Below are positions 1 through 7,223 of a stretch of DNA of 43,245 nucleotides, piece by piece. How positions within the stretch are numbered: the first letter of the stretch is position 1; the number at the start of each line of letters is the position of its first letter. The stretch is taken from NCBI GenBank assembly GCA_031286165.1, contig JAITUU010000039.1:1-43245 (forward strand), written 5' to 3'. Below the pieces are notes generated by a model. That model did not search any database. It saw only the letters and a program-made list of their open reading frames with translations, and had not been told where the DNA came from. Both the position numbers and the translations under genes were made by a program. Origin of the DNA: Bacteroidales bacterium. Lineage in GTDB: Bacteria; Bacteroidota; Bacteroidia; Bacteroidales; UBA1715.

Positions 1-74
1 TTTACCTCCGATACCGTCCAAGAACTATTCAAGGGTAAAAGGATTTTGTTCAATATCTCATGCGTTTCTTTCAT
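1..74 (-). CDS. N-terminus of probable IS transposase (partial)
   Basis: A minus-strand frame starts with ATG at 74 and continues past position 1, so only 24 codons are visible. The residues ILLPLNSSWTVSEV resemble the short Leu-Pro...Trp-x-Val segment at the N-terminus of ISL3-family transposases. A TAAATTTG box lies just upstream, suggesting its own promoter. The identification rests on this short segment and on the IS-like end next to it, so it is tentative. Confidence 0.45.
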   Translation of the reverse strand, partial: MKETHEILNKILLPLNSSWTVSEV

Positions 75-115
75 GCTGCAAATTTACTACTTTCCACACG
101 AAAAATGGTAGAACC
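1..115 (-). mobile_element. end of an insertion sequence, probably ISL3-like
   Basis: Read on the minus strand, a likely terminal sequence starting GGTTCTACCA lies at about 115, followed by a promoter-like TAAATTTG (79-86) and an ATG at 74 opening a reading frame that runs off the window. On its right side a coding frame without any start codon resumes, as expected where an IS has landed inside a gene. The exact end (about 111-115) and the target duplication cannot be fixed without the other IS end. Confidence 0.5.
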
Positions 116-297
116 AAAACATACTCACCTTTGAACCTCGCGAAGTTCCGAACGGTTCTCTTTTGCGAGTGGTGTTCGAGGAAAGTTTGTTTACCCCATT
201 TGTTACCGTCAATACACCCGAATATTTCGACAGTGTGTATGATAAACCAACCAACAGTTACACCGTGAAAGTGTACATATGTTACTCAAAAAAATAA
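116..297 (+). pseudogene. 3' remnant of an interrupted phage structural gene
   Basis: An open frame runs from about 112 to the TAA at 295-297 with no usable ATG, GTG or TTG near its left end. Its product has alternating hydrophobic residues typical of beta-strand-rich phage structural proteins (for example SLLRVVFEES and SYTVKVYICYS). It ends 6 bases before the next gene and has that gene's codon use, so it looks like the tail end of a co-transcribed gene whose front was cut off by the IS at the window edge. No family is recognised. Confidence 0.5.
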
Positions 298-303
298 ACC
301 GCC

Positions 304-681
304 ATGCTTCACCGATTGATAGAATTAGAAGAAAAACGCTTGCACGCACTCGGCTACGACACCATAGTAACCCCGGTGCAACTGCACGTAACCGATAGTT
401 TGCAAATAACCATAACCGGCAATGATAGTTATGTACTTGCCGGTATTCGCGTGAGTGCCGATGATGTGCTTTCCAATCGCCACAGCATTAGCATACTTTC
501 GCCCACCGCATGTTTACAAGGAACGCAGCAAGAAATCGCTACGCTTGGCACCAGCAGTATGCAACTGTTCAAAGAATATATACTTGTGAAAACCACCGAT
601 GAAAAACCATACAGCGGCGACAATGCGATACCGCCCTTCCGCTTGGATTTTTTGAAAATTACGCCACTGCCTAAACGATAA
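304..681 (+). CDS. hypothetical phage-element protein, beta-rich
   Basis: This 125-residue product is not recognised. It has no signal peptide, membrane segment or cysteine cluster, and its central part (residues about 25-85) alternates short hydrophobic strands with polar turns, suggesting a beta-sandwich. The ATG at 304 follows the preceding remnant by 6 bases, so the two were probably translated from one message. Its position ahead of the coiled-coil and fibre genes suggests a structural or assembly role, which is inference only. Confidence 0.6.
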   Translation: MLHRLIELEEKRLHALGYDTIVTPVQLHVTDSLQITITGNDSYVLAGIRVSADDVLSNRHSISILSPTACLQGTQQEIATLGTSSMQLFKEYILVKTTDEKPYSGDNAIPPFRLDFLKITPLPKR

Positions 682-692
682 AAATACGAATA

Positions 693-806
693 ATGCTACG
701 AATGACACAAATAAAAACTTTCCCCAACGGAATATATGAATTGGTGGTTGTAATAGACCGCCGAAACAAAATTCTATCAGGGAAAAGTTTCAGGATTAAT
801 ACCTAA
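693..806 (+). CDS. possible small protein, 37 residues
   Basis: A short frame runs from ATG 693 to TAA 804-806, just after the preceding gene. The product (starting MLRMTQIKTFPNGIYELVVV) is basic with one hydrophobic stretch and reads like a beta-strand pair. It could be a real small gene or a remnant of a longer one. Nothing else supports it. The remainder of this roughly 265-base gap (807-946) holds a candidate minus-strand promoter and no other frame. Confidence 0.3.
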   Translation: MLRMTQIKTFPNGIYELVVVIDRRNKILSGKSFRINT

Positions 807-897
807 CTTGTCTTGTGTTCTGTGCCCAAGTCTTTACGTCCGAAACAGGGGAAAGGCTTTTACATAATCCCTAAAAGCATAACGCTTTCTTTTTCTG

Positions 898-928
898 CAA
901 ATATACACTCAAAAAATAAAAAACGCAA
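898..928 (-). promoter_or_regulatory. leftward Bacteroidetes-type promoter, candidate small RNA start
   Basis: On the minus strand the sequence reads TTG-N20-TATATTTG, a close match to the Bacteroidetes sigma consensus. It points away from the gene at 947 and into the gap at 700-895, where the minus strand has no good reading frame. A hairpin AAAGC-GTTAT-GCTTT lies close behind it. A matching arrangement occurs at 9421-9451. It may drive a small or antisense RNA; no transcript evidence is available. Confidence 0.45.
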
Positions 929-946
929 CTAAAAACACTCAAAAAA

Positions 947-2044
947 ATGAATATCAGTCAAATAAACGAACAAATAAACGAAACAAAAGCCCGCGTTGCA
1001 AGTCTTGACAATGGCGGTAAAAGTCGTTTGTTTTACGAAATTCTGGGTTACGACCCTGCCATATCGAATGAGTACTACAAACTCGCCATAGGCAATAATA
1101 AAACCGGTTCGTGTGTTGCACAATTCAATGCTGCCCTCGATGCGGCAACTGCCAATAGTAGTATTGTAGAACTGCGTGTGATACTCAAAAACAATAAATC
1201 AGTGTTTGGCGACACAAAAATTGTACTCAAACAAGCAACCTACAATACCCCGATTATAGTGCCTGCACCACAACTGCCGCAAACGCAACAGCCGGCACAG
1301 AACCAACCGGCTGTGCAAGCCGCACCCGAACAAGCACCGCCCATTGTTCAATCTAACTCATTGTTTGGCGGCTTAGGATTTTTACAACTACTCGGAATTA
1401 ACACACAAGGCTTGAACGGTGCCGATGAACAAACCGCCAATATGAACGCTCTTGGTGCTATTTTGCAATTTCGCGATAGCCAAACAGCACAACACTATGC
1501 CGCTCGCGACCGCGAAAACGAAATAAACCGCCTTAGCGCAGAACTCGCCGCCGCAAAAGCCGAAAAACAACAATTAGAACGCGAAATTACTTCGCTCAAC
1601 GGCACCATAGATAAACAAGAGGACGAATTAGCCGACTTGGAAGAAAAACTGAGCGAATATGAAAAACTCAACCCCAAACGCGACCTATACAGCGGTATTG
1701 CCGCTGCCACTATACAAAAAGCCGCCGTTTCGATGTTGGTAAAAAGCCCAAAACTTACCGGCTTACTTGGCATTGACAGCGATATTATTGCCGAACTCTC
1801 TCAAACTACGGCACCCACAGCACCGCAAACAAACGATTGTTCGCCGGTGCAAATAGATATGGAAGACGATAGCCCACGAAGCAAAGCAAGCACGCAAATA
1901 ACCGTGTGGTTACAGCAGTTGAGCGAAGAAGATTTTGCAGCCGTATATCAATTCCTTACCCTTTGCGCACAAGGCAAAGCAAATATTCACGAAGTATTGA
2001 CCGCGCAAAATACCTCTATTGGTATGGTAGATATGGAAGACTAA
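947..2044 (+). CDS. coiled-coil phage-element protein, unknown function
   Basis: This 365-residue protein has three parts. A compact N-terminal region (1-100) is followed by a Pro/Gln/Ala-rich linker (about 100-135). Then comes a Gly/Leu-rich patch and a strongly predicted coiled coil (about 180-245, heptads rich in Glu, Leu, Lys and Arg). The C-terminus (about 255-365) is acidic. No signal peptide or membrane span is seen. It lies 15 bases ahead of the fibre gene and is probably co-transcribed with it. A scaffold, tape-like or fibre-connecting role would fit, but no family is recognised. Confidence 0.65.
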   Translation: MNISQINEQINETKARVASLDNGGKSRLFYEILGYDPAISNEYYKLAIGNNKTGSCVAQFNAALDAATANSSIVELRVILKNNKSVFGDTKIVLKQATYNTPIIVPAPQLPQTQQPAQNQPAVQAAPEQAPPIVQSNSLFGGLGFLQLLGINTQGLNGADEQTANMNALGAILQFRDSQTAQHYAARDRENEINRLSAELAAAKAEKQQLEREITSLNGTIDKQEDELADLEEKLSEYEKLNPKRDLYSGIAAATIQKAAVSMLVKSPKLTGLLGIDSDIIAELSQTTAPTAPQTNDCSPVQIDMEDDSPRSKASTQITVWLQQLSEEDFAAVYQFLTLCAQGKANIHEVLTAQNTSIGMVDMED

Positions 2045-2059
2045 AAAAACAGAAAAAAA

Positions 2060-4762
2060 ATGGCAAAAAAAACGATATTCAATCCATTTCTAAAAGGGAA
2101 TTTCGACAACGTGAATGATTACGATGCCGAAATTGCTGCTATTTTAAAATATCTCAAAAAAGTAGAGGAGCAGTATGCCAACAACGATGAGAAAATTTCG
2201 GAGATAGAAACTATTCGTGAAATTGTGAAAAGCATACAGGGTAACCTCATTATAACAGCCAACCCGGCAGGCTCGCAAAGCGGCGCAAATCCTGCGTTTT
2301 TCAATATTTCCTACGAACAGTACAACGTTCTGAACGGCTCACAAAAATTTTTCGTAACTCTCGATAATCCTTATTGCATAGACAATCAAGGAAATACTAT
2401 ATCCGCGCCCAACCAATATGCTAAGGTATATTTACGCATACAATATAATAAAGTGCAATACGAATACCCTGCCGTGCCGCACAATGATTGTACTTATTCC
2501 GATAGCAACCCTTTTTCAGGTTTTGTGGGTTGGCACAAAATAACTGAAAACACAAGTATTGCGCTTTATAGTACCTACGATACATTCTATGCAAAATTCA
2601 ACGGCGGCTATGCTTCGCCCGAAGATTACGATAAAAAATATACCTACAAAATAGACAGCAATGGAGCAGCGTGGTTGTGGGACGATGCAAAAAATTACAC
2701 AATACAGGAAGCCAACGATGTGGATTTACTTGTAGGCAAACCGCAATTCAGCCCCGAACCCGATGTGAAAATTGAAAGTCGCGATGCTTTGAAACTTGAT
2801 TTTGGCACGCTGTCAGGGCAGGTTTGGCATTTGAGCGGTAAAGTAACATTCACGCACTCATATTGCTACCAAAAAGAAGGCACTGCCGACCAATATATAG
2901 ATGTGCAAGCACTTCATTCGCGCACACAAGAAGCGCAGTTCATGGATTGCGTGGACAAACGAAGTTTGATGCGCGTGAATATAGATATGGAAAACAAATT
3001 AAACAGTTTGGCATTTCTGATAGGTTCTCAAAAACTTACCGCACCGGCTCCACAGTACAATGCCGACACAAAAAACTTGGGACACATAACCTACGATGTA
3101 GAACTCACTCACGCCGAATACCCTGCCGATGAAAGCGTGATTTATATACATTCCGCTGAAAATATGGCACATGCTGACGAATGTGCGCGAATAGTATATA
3201 ATGAAAATCCCAATCCGGCATTTATTACCGACCGCTCGTTCAGCATATATTTAGATACAAATGCTCCGAAAAATATACAACTATGGCACAATGGCGTACA
3301 ACAACCGGAAGACCTTGTACCCGGCGGCGTAGTGTATTTATTTTGGAGTTATACCGACAAAGTGTGGAGTGTAAAATTGCAAGAAAAAGCAGATAGTAAT
3401 TTATCAATAATTCACGTAGATGACACATGGGCACGATACTATAACGATTGGAAAAAAACGGAATACACCTCGAAATTAGTAGATGTGGTAGATTTGGCGA
3501 AAGGTGCCGAATATTTACGCAATTTGATTAGTCTCGACAAAACTATATTTTTGTGTACTAATACTGATTTGGCTGATACCATTGGGGAAGAAGTGAAAAT
3601 ACCCATCGCCCAACTACACAATCCAAACGGCACTCCTTATGAACCAGACTTGCCAACAGTAATGAGACCGCGTATTATTTTCGATGCTCAGGGACGTATT
3701 GCTGTAAATACACCGAGAAAAGGGACATCACAACATGTTTTCTGCACTACTGTATATGCGCAGCAAACCGGCGACACTTCACAATTAGAGGAAGAACTAC
3801 GACAATTAATTGAAATAGAAAAGCAAACTCGGACTATTGCAATCAATTCCCTTAACGATTGGAAACTAAATGCGTATGCAGATATTTTTGTATGCGATAA
3901 AAATAATATTGATACACTTGTTGGTTGGTGCGAAAGTCCAAGCCGCGTTGTTTTAGAAAAAAGAAGAATGCCCTTTTTCCCTATGATAACAACAGGAACA
4001 TATGATGCGAACGCATTAAACGGCATGGACGATGTGGGGGTATATCATTTGCCTTCGAGTAATATAATAAACACGCCCTCCGGTGGTGCCGGCACACCTT
4101 ATTTGGTAGTATTTCCATTTTTACGTGGTGTAAGCGGTGATTGTACAAGGCAATTTTATATATCGTGGTGGTGTATGCAATCGCGATATATAAAAACAAA
4201 TGGAGAATGGAGCGAATGGGAAGATGTGGAGGGAAATAAACAAAGTATCACAGCAACGCCCATAGAAAGTTTCCCCTTTGCACTATGCGAGGGTGCGCAA
4301 AATTTTAATCCCGGTTTTGTGGGTGTTATGGTAATTCCTGCCGTAAATACTACCGTGAAACAAGCGCAAATTTGCGTACAAACGAATCACACCGGCGGTA
4401 ACTTTTGCGTAGCGATTTACGATTGGAACATGACTTTTGTTCGCAAAACGCTTATTGGTTATCTTTCTCGCAGTGAACCGTGCGCTATTACTGCCGATTT
4501 TGAAGACGAAGTTTTGCTTTATGCCGGACAGCGATATTACGCCGTACTGTTTATAGACCACACAAGCGCACGATACTTGGCGGCAAAACGCATAAAAAGC
4601 GAAATTCCCAATTCCATGAATGTACTGCAAACCGTTATTGCCGGCAGTGAAATTGTGCCACCAATAGTAAACGGCGGTTATGTGAATTTACAATCATATA
4701 TCGCACAATCCTTTCCGGGTCAGTACAATCAAGTAGATGTACCATTTATACGAATTTTTTAA
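2060..4762 (+). CDS. large tail-fibre-like / receptor-binding protein
   Basis: This 900-residue protein is the largest in the element. It begins with a short helical segment (about 20-60), then long beta-rich regions. Residues about 655-725 resemble a pyocin-knob carbohydrate-binding module: a Gly-Val-Tyr-His-Leu start, an Asn-x-Pro-Ser-Gly-Gly turn, then a strand ending in GEWSEWEDV. A second jelly-roll-like domain follows (about 735-900). Knob and jelly-roll modules are typical of phage and tailocin fibres that bind cell-surface sugars. The gene follows the coiled-coil gene by 15 bases and precedes the lysis block, as fibre genes often do. It should define host range, but this is inferred from domain type. 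Confidence 0.65.
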   Translation: MAKKTIFNPFLKGNFDNVNDYDAEIAAILKYLKKVEEQYANNDEKISEIETIREIVKSIQGNLIITANPAGSQSGANPAFFNISYEQYNVLNGSQKFFVTLDNPYCIDNQGNTISAPNQYAKVYLRIQYNKVQYEYPAVPHNDCTYSDSNPFSGFVGWHKITENTSIALYSTYDTFYAKFNGGYASPEDYDKKYTYKIDSNGAAWLWDDAKNYTIQEANDVDLLVGKPQFSPEPDVKIESRDALKLDFGTLSGQVWHLSGKVTFTHSYCYQKEGTADQYIDVQALHSRTQEAQFMDCVDKRSLMRVNIDMENKLNSLAFLIGSQKLTAPAPQYNADTKNLGHITYDVELTHAEYPADESVIYIHSAENMAHADECARIVYNENPNPAFITDRSFSIYLDTNAPKNIQLWHNGVQQPEDLVPGGVVYLFWSYTDKVWSVKLQEKADSNLSIIHVDDTWARYYNDWKKTEYTSKLVDVVDLAKGAEYLRNLISLDKTIFLCTNTDLADTIGEEVKIPIAQLHNPNGTPYEPDLPTVMRPRIIFDAQGRIAVNTPRKGTSQHVFCTTVYAQQTGDTSQLEEELRQLIEIEKQTRTIAINSLNDWKLNAYADIFVCDKNNIDTLVGWCESPSRVVLEKRRMPFFPMITTGTYDANALNGMDDVGVYHLPSSNIINTPSGGAGTPYLVVFPFLRGVSGDCTRQFYISWWCMQSRYIKTNGEWSEWEDVEGNKQSITATPIESFPFALCEGAQNFNPGFVGVMVIPAVNTTVKQAQICVQTNHTGGNFCVAIYDWNMTFVRKTLIGYLSRSEPCAITADFEDEVLLYAGQRYYAVLFIDHTSARYLAAKRIKSEIPNSMNVLQTVIAGSEIVPPIVNGGYVNLQSYIAQSFPGQYNQVDVPFIRIF

Positions 4763-4774
4763 CCCTAAAAAACT

Positions 4775-5053
4775 ATGACCTTTGAAGAAATACACATAGC
4801 AGTAGTAGGCGCGGTGGGAGCAATATCCGGTGTGGTGAGTTATTATTTTGGTGCAAAAAAGCAAAAAGCCGATGCGTACCGCACCATTACCGAAACCTAT
4901 CAATACGCGCTTGAAAGTCTGAGAAATGAAATGATTGCCCGCGACAAAAAGTGGGAATTGCGTATTGGCGAAATTGAAAAAGATGTACAGTTTTTCAAAG
5001 GCAAAGCCTGCAAAAATATGAACTGCGAACATCGCGTAAAATATGATAACTAA
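4775..5053 (+). CDS. single-span membrane protein, holin-like
   Basis: The 92-residue product has one hydrophobic segment (about 8-25, rich in Val, Gly, Ala and Ile), then a Lys-rich boundary and a long amphipathic helix (about 35-80) likely to form a coiled coil. The C-terminus contains a Cys-x4-Cys pair (CKNMNC). One span with a charged cytoplasmic coiled coil is seen in small phage holins and in i-spanins. Its place 12 bases after the fibre gene and before a lysozyme gene supports a lysis role. The holin call rests on topology and position, not on family recognition. Confidence 0.5.
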   Translation: MTFEEIHIAVVGAVGAISGVVSYYFGAKKQKADAYRTITETYQYALESLRNEMIARDKKWELRIGEIEKDVQFFKGKACKNMNCEHRVKYDN

Positions 5054-5071
5054 CCATTATTCCCTAATACC

Positions 5072-5245
5072 ATGACAGGAAAAGCATCAATCCAAATTAC
5101 CGCCGCAAGTGCAGCGGAAATTCAAAACCTTGCAAATCTTTTGCAATCTACCGTGAACACCGTAGAATACGCCGACCTTGTGAAACTTTTAACCAAAGTA
5201 AAAACACAACCGGGCATAGTAAAAACCGCCTTAAAATTCATATAA
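5072..5245 (+). CDS. small hypothetical protein, 57 residues
   Basis: A 57-codon frame from ATG 5072 to TAA 5243-5245 fills the space between two lysis-block genes, with 18 bases before it and one base after it. It begins MTGKASIQITAASAAEIQNL and reads as a strand followed by two helices, with no membrane span. The tight packing and codon use like its neighbours support a real gene. No function is recognised. Confidence 0.6.
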   Translation: MTGKASIQITAASAAEIQNLANLLQSTVNTVEYADLVKLLTKVKTQPGIVKTALKFI

Positions 5246-5246
5246 C

Positions 5247-5702
5247 ATGACAGAAGTGAATAGTACTAAACCGCTTATAGTAGTGGGATGTTCGGGCGTT
5301 GCTGGATTTTTCCTATGGAAAATTGTGAAAAAATACATGGACAATGCTCCCTTGCGCAAGCAGGAAAAAGCACTCGAACAAGCAAACAAAGTAGATGCCT
5401 CGAAACTCACAATTTCTACCGCCGAAGCAACGCTGATTGCCGAAAAACTCTATGCCGCAATGGACGGTATGGGTACCGACAGCAAAGCAATTATGAGTTT
5501 GTTGATAGGCACCGCTCGCACCGATGACGACCTTAAACTTATCAACAAAAGTTTTGGCATTCGCGAATATGGCAGCACCGGCAGTCCGTATTGGGGTAGT
5601 GGTACACCCAGCGACCTTTCTACGTGGCTGCGCAACGAACTAAGCGGCAGCGACCTCGAAAAATTGCGCGTGCGCTTTACTTCGGCAGGCATACCGTTCT
5701 AA
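5247..5702 (+). CDS. membrane-anchored annexin-repeat-like protein
   Basis: The 151-residue product starts with a hydrophobic segment (about 10-28, probably a membrane anchor), then a charged helix, then a region from about 50 that matches a single annexin repeat. It has a helix ending KLYAAMDGMGTD, carrying the Gly-x-Gly-Thr signature, then AIMSLL, then a later helix WLRNELSGSDLEKL that fits the annexin ELSG motif. A loop rich in Gly and Ser (about 105-120) is longer than in animal annexins. Annexins bind membranes through calcium at the Gly-x-Gly-Thr loop; whether this one does is unknown. It sits between a holin-like gene and a transglycosylase gene, so a role at the envelope during lysis or entry is plausible. 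Confidence 0.6.
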   Translation: MTEVNSTKPLIVVGCSGVAGFFLWKIVKKYMDNAPLRKQEKALEQANKVDASKLTISTAEATLIAEKLYAAMDGMGTDSKAIMSLLIGTARTDDDLKLINKSFGIREYGSTGSPYWGSGTPSDLSTWLRNELSGSDLEKLRVRFTSAGIPF

Positions 5703-5736
5703 GATTGAATAACTGAATAATAAAAATTTTGAAACA

Positions 5737-6333
5737 ATGAATGGCAAAACAATAGCAATCACAGGCGGTATATGTATAGGCGTGGGTTTGCTTATTGGTT
5801 TGTTTCACAAACAAATTACAAGCATGATAGCAGACGTTTACAAAATCTATATAAAAAGTAATGTAGCAGAGTTTTTACAAAAAACCGAAGAAATTGCGCA
5901 AAAATTGAGCATACATCCTAATTGGTTACTTGCCGTAATGACCATAGAAAGCGGTATCAATCACCAAGTCGTGAACCCCAACGGCGGAGCCACAGGATTA
6001 ATTCAATTTATGCCCGACACCGCTGTCGGCATGGGAACTTCCACCGCCGCACTCAAAAACATGACCAATGTACAGCAATTAGACTACGTCTATAAATACC
6101 TATTACCCTTCAAAGGCAAAATGACCCGTTTTGTTGATGTGTATTTTGCCGTGTTTTTCCCTCTTGCCATAGGGAAACCCGATACATGGGTATTTGAAAC
6201 ACAAAAATTATCACGCGCAAAAATTGCCGCTGCCAACCCACTTTTCGACACCAATAAAGACGGTATGCTTACCGTGTATGAAGTGCGTGAGGCTATGACT
6301 TCCATTGCTCGCAAAAAAGGACTTGTAATATAA
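5737..6333 (+). CDS. SLT-family lytic transglycosylase with EF-hand loop
   Basis: The 198-residue protein has an N-terminal membrane segment (about 5-25), then a lysozyme-like transglycosylase domain (about 48-150). The likely catalytic Glu lies in AVMTIESGIN. The downstream GGATGLIQFMPDTA is the classical SLT Gly-Leu-x-Gln-Phe-Met-Pro motif. The C-terminal part contains DTNKDGMLTVYE, a complete canonical EF-hand calcium loop (Asp1, Asn3, Asp5, Gly6, Leu8, Glu12). Such enzymes cleave the MurNAc-GlcNAc bond of peptidoglycan, here probably as the phage endolysin or a tail lysozyme. The N-terminal span suggests export as a signal-anchor form. Neighbours are annexin-like and spanin-like genes. 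Confidence 0.8.
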   Translation: MNGKTIAITGGICIGVGLLIGLFHKQITSMIADVYKIYIKSNVAEFLQKTEEIAQKLSIHPNWLLAVMTIESGINHQVVNPNGGATGLIQFMPDTAVGMGTSTAALKNMTNVQQLDYVYKYLLPFKGKMTRFVDVYFAVFFPLAIGKPDTWVFETQKLSRAKIAAANPLFDTNKDGMLTVYEVREAMTSIARKKGLVI

Positions 6334-6340
6334 TAACACT

Positions 6341-6931
6341 ATGAAATACATACGATTAGACATATTTCTGCTTATTACCGTAGTATTGCTTGCCGGTTGT
6401 ATTGGATTTTTTCGCGGTTTGATAGGAAAATCCCGCGAAAATGCACGCCTCAAAAACAACATAGAGGCTCTTACAAGCGATTGTCTCTACTTTGTAAGCA
6501 AAGACGGTAAAAACGCTGCCGAAGTGAAAAGCCTCACACTAACCGTGAGCGAACTCAAAGCCCACAACGCGCAACTTGCACAAGAACTCGCCACGCTCAA
6601 AATTAAACCAAAACACGTGCACACTATGGCACAAGTGAGCACCGGTGCACACTATACACTAACTCTTACACGCGATAGTACTGTGTTCGATACCATTACC
6701 GCCACGCGCTATCACTATGCCAACGAATGGATTATAATAAACGCGCTATGCAGCGGCGACACTTGCGACACCGAAATAGTTACGCGCGATAGTTTACTCG
6801 TGGTACATCACACACGAGTACGCCGTTTTTTGTGCTTTACGTGGAACACATACAGCGGCAAAACTACCATAAAAAACTACAACCCATACAGTGCAATACA
6901 ACAGATAACCAGCATAACACTTAAACACTAA
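6341..6931 (+). CDS. Rz/i-spanin-like membrane protein
   Basis: The 196-residue product has one N-terminal membrane segment (about 5-27), then a coiled-coil stretch (about 32-88), then a beta-rich C-terminal domain (about 95-195) with two Cys residues close together (CSGDTC). A single anchor plus periplasmic coiled coil following a transglycosylase gene is the usual layout of an inner-membrane spanin, which helps disrupt the outer membrane at the end of lysis. The start ATG is 7 bases after the preceding stop. The beta-rich domain is larger than in coliphage Rz, so function is inferred mainly from position and topology. Confidence 0.5.
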   Translation: MKYIRLDIFLLITVVLLAGCIGFFRGLIGKSRENARLKNNIEALTSDCLYFVSKDGKNAAEVKSLTLTVSELKAHNAQLAQELATLKIKPKHVHTMAQVSTGAHYTLTLTRDSTVFDTITATRYHYANEWIIINALCSGDTCDTEIVTRDSLLVVHHTRVRRFLCFTWNTYSGKTTIKNYNPYSAIQQITSITLKH

Positions 6932-6935
6932 CACT

Positions 6936-7223
6936 ATGAGCCCACACTTGTTACAGTACCTTGCCATGAGCGAGGGCATAATGCAACCGGTAAAATATGA
7001 AGAAGTAGATAAAGACACTATATATGTGGGGTACTGCCTACCCACTTGCACCGGAACAGACGATAGTAAATGGCTCATAAAGAAAATTAAAACTGCCCCA
7101 AGCAGTGTGAACACTCCCATACAAACCATTTCATACGCCAACGGCAGTAAAAAATACAACCAAATGTGGGACGAACGCTATTCGCTCACCTATCGCATAA
7201 CCGAAAACGCACCTGCTGAATGA
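6936..7223 (+). CDS. small hypothetical phage-element protein
   Basis: This 95-residue protein has no membrane span. Its N-terminal helix (1-20) is followed by strands (DTIYVGYCLP and YSLTYRITEN). It follows the spanin-like gene by 4 bases and overlaps the next gene by 4 bases in an ATGA junction, so translation is probably coupled with the MuF/methyltransferase protein. Small proteins of this kind are common in Bacteroidetes phage-like elements. No function is recognised. Confidence 0.6.
   Translation: MSPHLLQYLAMSEGIMQPVKYEEVDKDTIYVGYCLPTCTGTDDSKWLIKKIKTAPSSVNTPIQTISYANGSKKYNQMWDERYSLTYRITENAPAE

Noticed and set aside
2060..7223. diversity-generating retroelement at the fibre gene
   Set aside because: No reverse transcriptase gene and no template/variable repeat pair could be seen near the fibre gene.
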